In this document: piece after piece, positions 40,839 through 40,881 of the stretch
How positions within the stretch are numbered: the stretch's first letter is position 1
Layout of the letters: the number at the start of each line of letters is the position of its first letter
Source of the DNA: JBHEKP01 sp041859375
Lineage (GTDB): Bacteria > Hydrogenedentota > Hydrogenedentia > Hydrogenedentales > CAITNO01
Assembly: GCA_041859375.1 (NCBI GenBank)
Contig: JBHEKP010000008.1
Location: forward strand, 1 to 40,881
DNA: 40,881 nt
Direction: 5' to 3'
Program-made: the position numbers and the translations under genes
The notes under the pieces: generated by a model
The model's input: only the letters and a program-made list of their open reading frames with translations
Database searches by the model: none
What the model was told of the DNA's origin: nothing

Positions 40839-40881
40839 ACCGGGGTGTTCGGGCATCCCGCAGCCGCTCAACAAATCGCGG

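Noticed and set aside
1..40881. CRISPR array, insertion sequence, tRNA or rRNA
   Set aside because: No regularly spaced direct repeats, no transposase-like frame with terminal repeats, and no RNA gene signature were seen by eye; a tRNAscan or Infernal search would be needed to exclude small RNAs.

Overview
The window is a GC-rich (my estimate is the upper 60s percent), densely packed bacterial chromosome segment. Nearly every gene lies on the minus strand. The exceptions are a partial gene at the left edge, a YtxJ-type thioredoxin-fold protein and an S41-like lipoprotein. Core genes (gyrA, gyrB, gap, pgk, rpsO, pnp, miaB, pepA, dut) are interleaved with secreted or envelope proteins. The mix (bacillithiol-associated YtxJ, DUF4091-type and GH5-like hydrolases, an Agl23/TIGR03663 membrane protein, a uroporphyrinogen-decarboxylase-like protein) suggests a planctomycete-like or Hydrogenedentota-like lineage. 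That placement is inference and weak. Recognisable sigma-70-type promoters (TTGCCC/TTGTTT/TTGACA with TATACT/TACAAT-type -10 boxes) precede several operons.

Layout, left to right. 1-412: end of an unknown plus-strand gene, then a convergent spacer with palindromes and a 9-bp tandem repeat. 413-9158 (minus): miaB, pepA, a SurA/PpiC-like chaperone, an M23 peptidase and a CUT2-type sugar ABC pair (binding lipoprotein and double ATPase) with no permease beside it. 9271-11218 (plus): ytxJ-like gene and an S41-family lipoprotein whose Ser/Lys dyad appears to be missing. 11229-20638 (minus): GH5-like hydrolase, a TPR plus EF-Tu-domain-2-like tail-anchored protein, two translationally coupled unknown proteins that look like paralogs, a DUF4091 hydrolase, a URO-D-like protein and an SGNH-like protein. 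The last two probably form the 3' end of the gyrB-gyrA operon. 20660-25698: gyrA and gyrB behind a clear promoter. 26000-29634: a degenerate GH3-like protein with a PKD domain, coupled to an Agl23-like GT-C membrane protein. 29842-30885: a class II Fic protein in visibly less GC-rich DNA with palindromic sites in its leader. 30989-38058: gap-pgk-rpsO-pnp-M16 peptidase-dut, a conserved type of arrangement with several strong hairpins. 38403-40763: a large GT-C glycosyltransferase with its own promoter.

The features most worth following are the coupled unknown paralog pair beside the secreted hydrolases, the TPR/EF-Tu-barrel fusion, the two apparent pseudo-enzymes (S41 and GH3), the Cys-rich tail on phosphoglycerate kinase, the RGG-box tail on PNPase, and the Fic locus with possible autoregulatory operators. 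No CRISPR array, insertion sequence, tRNA or rRNA was seen.
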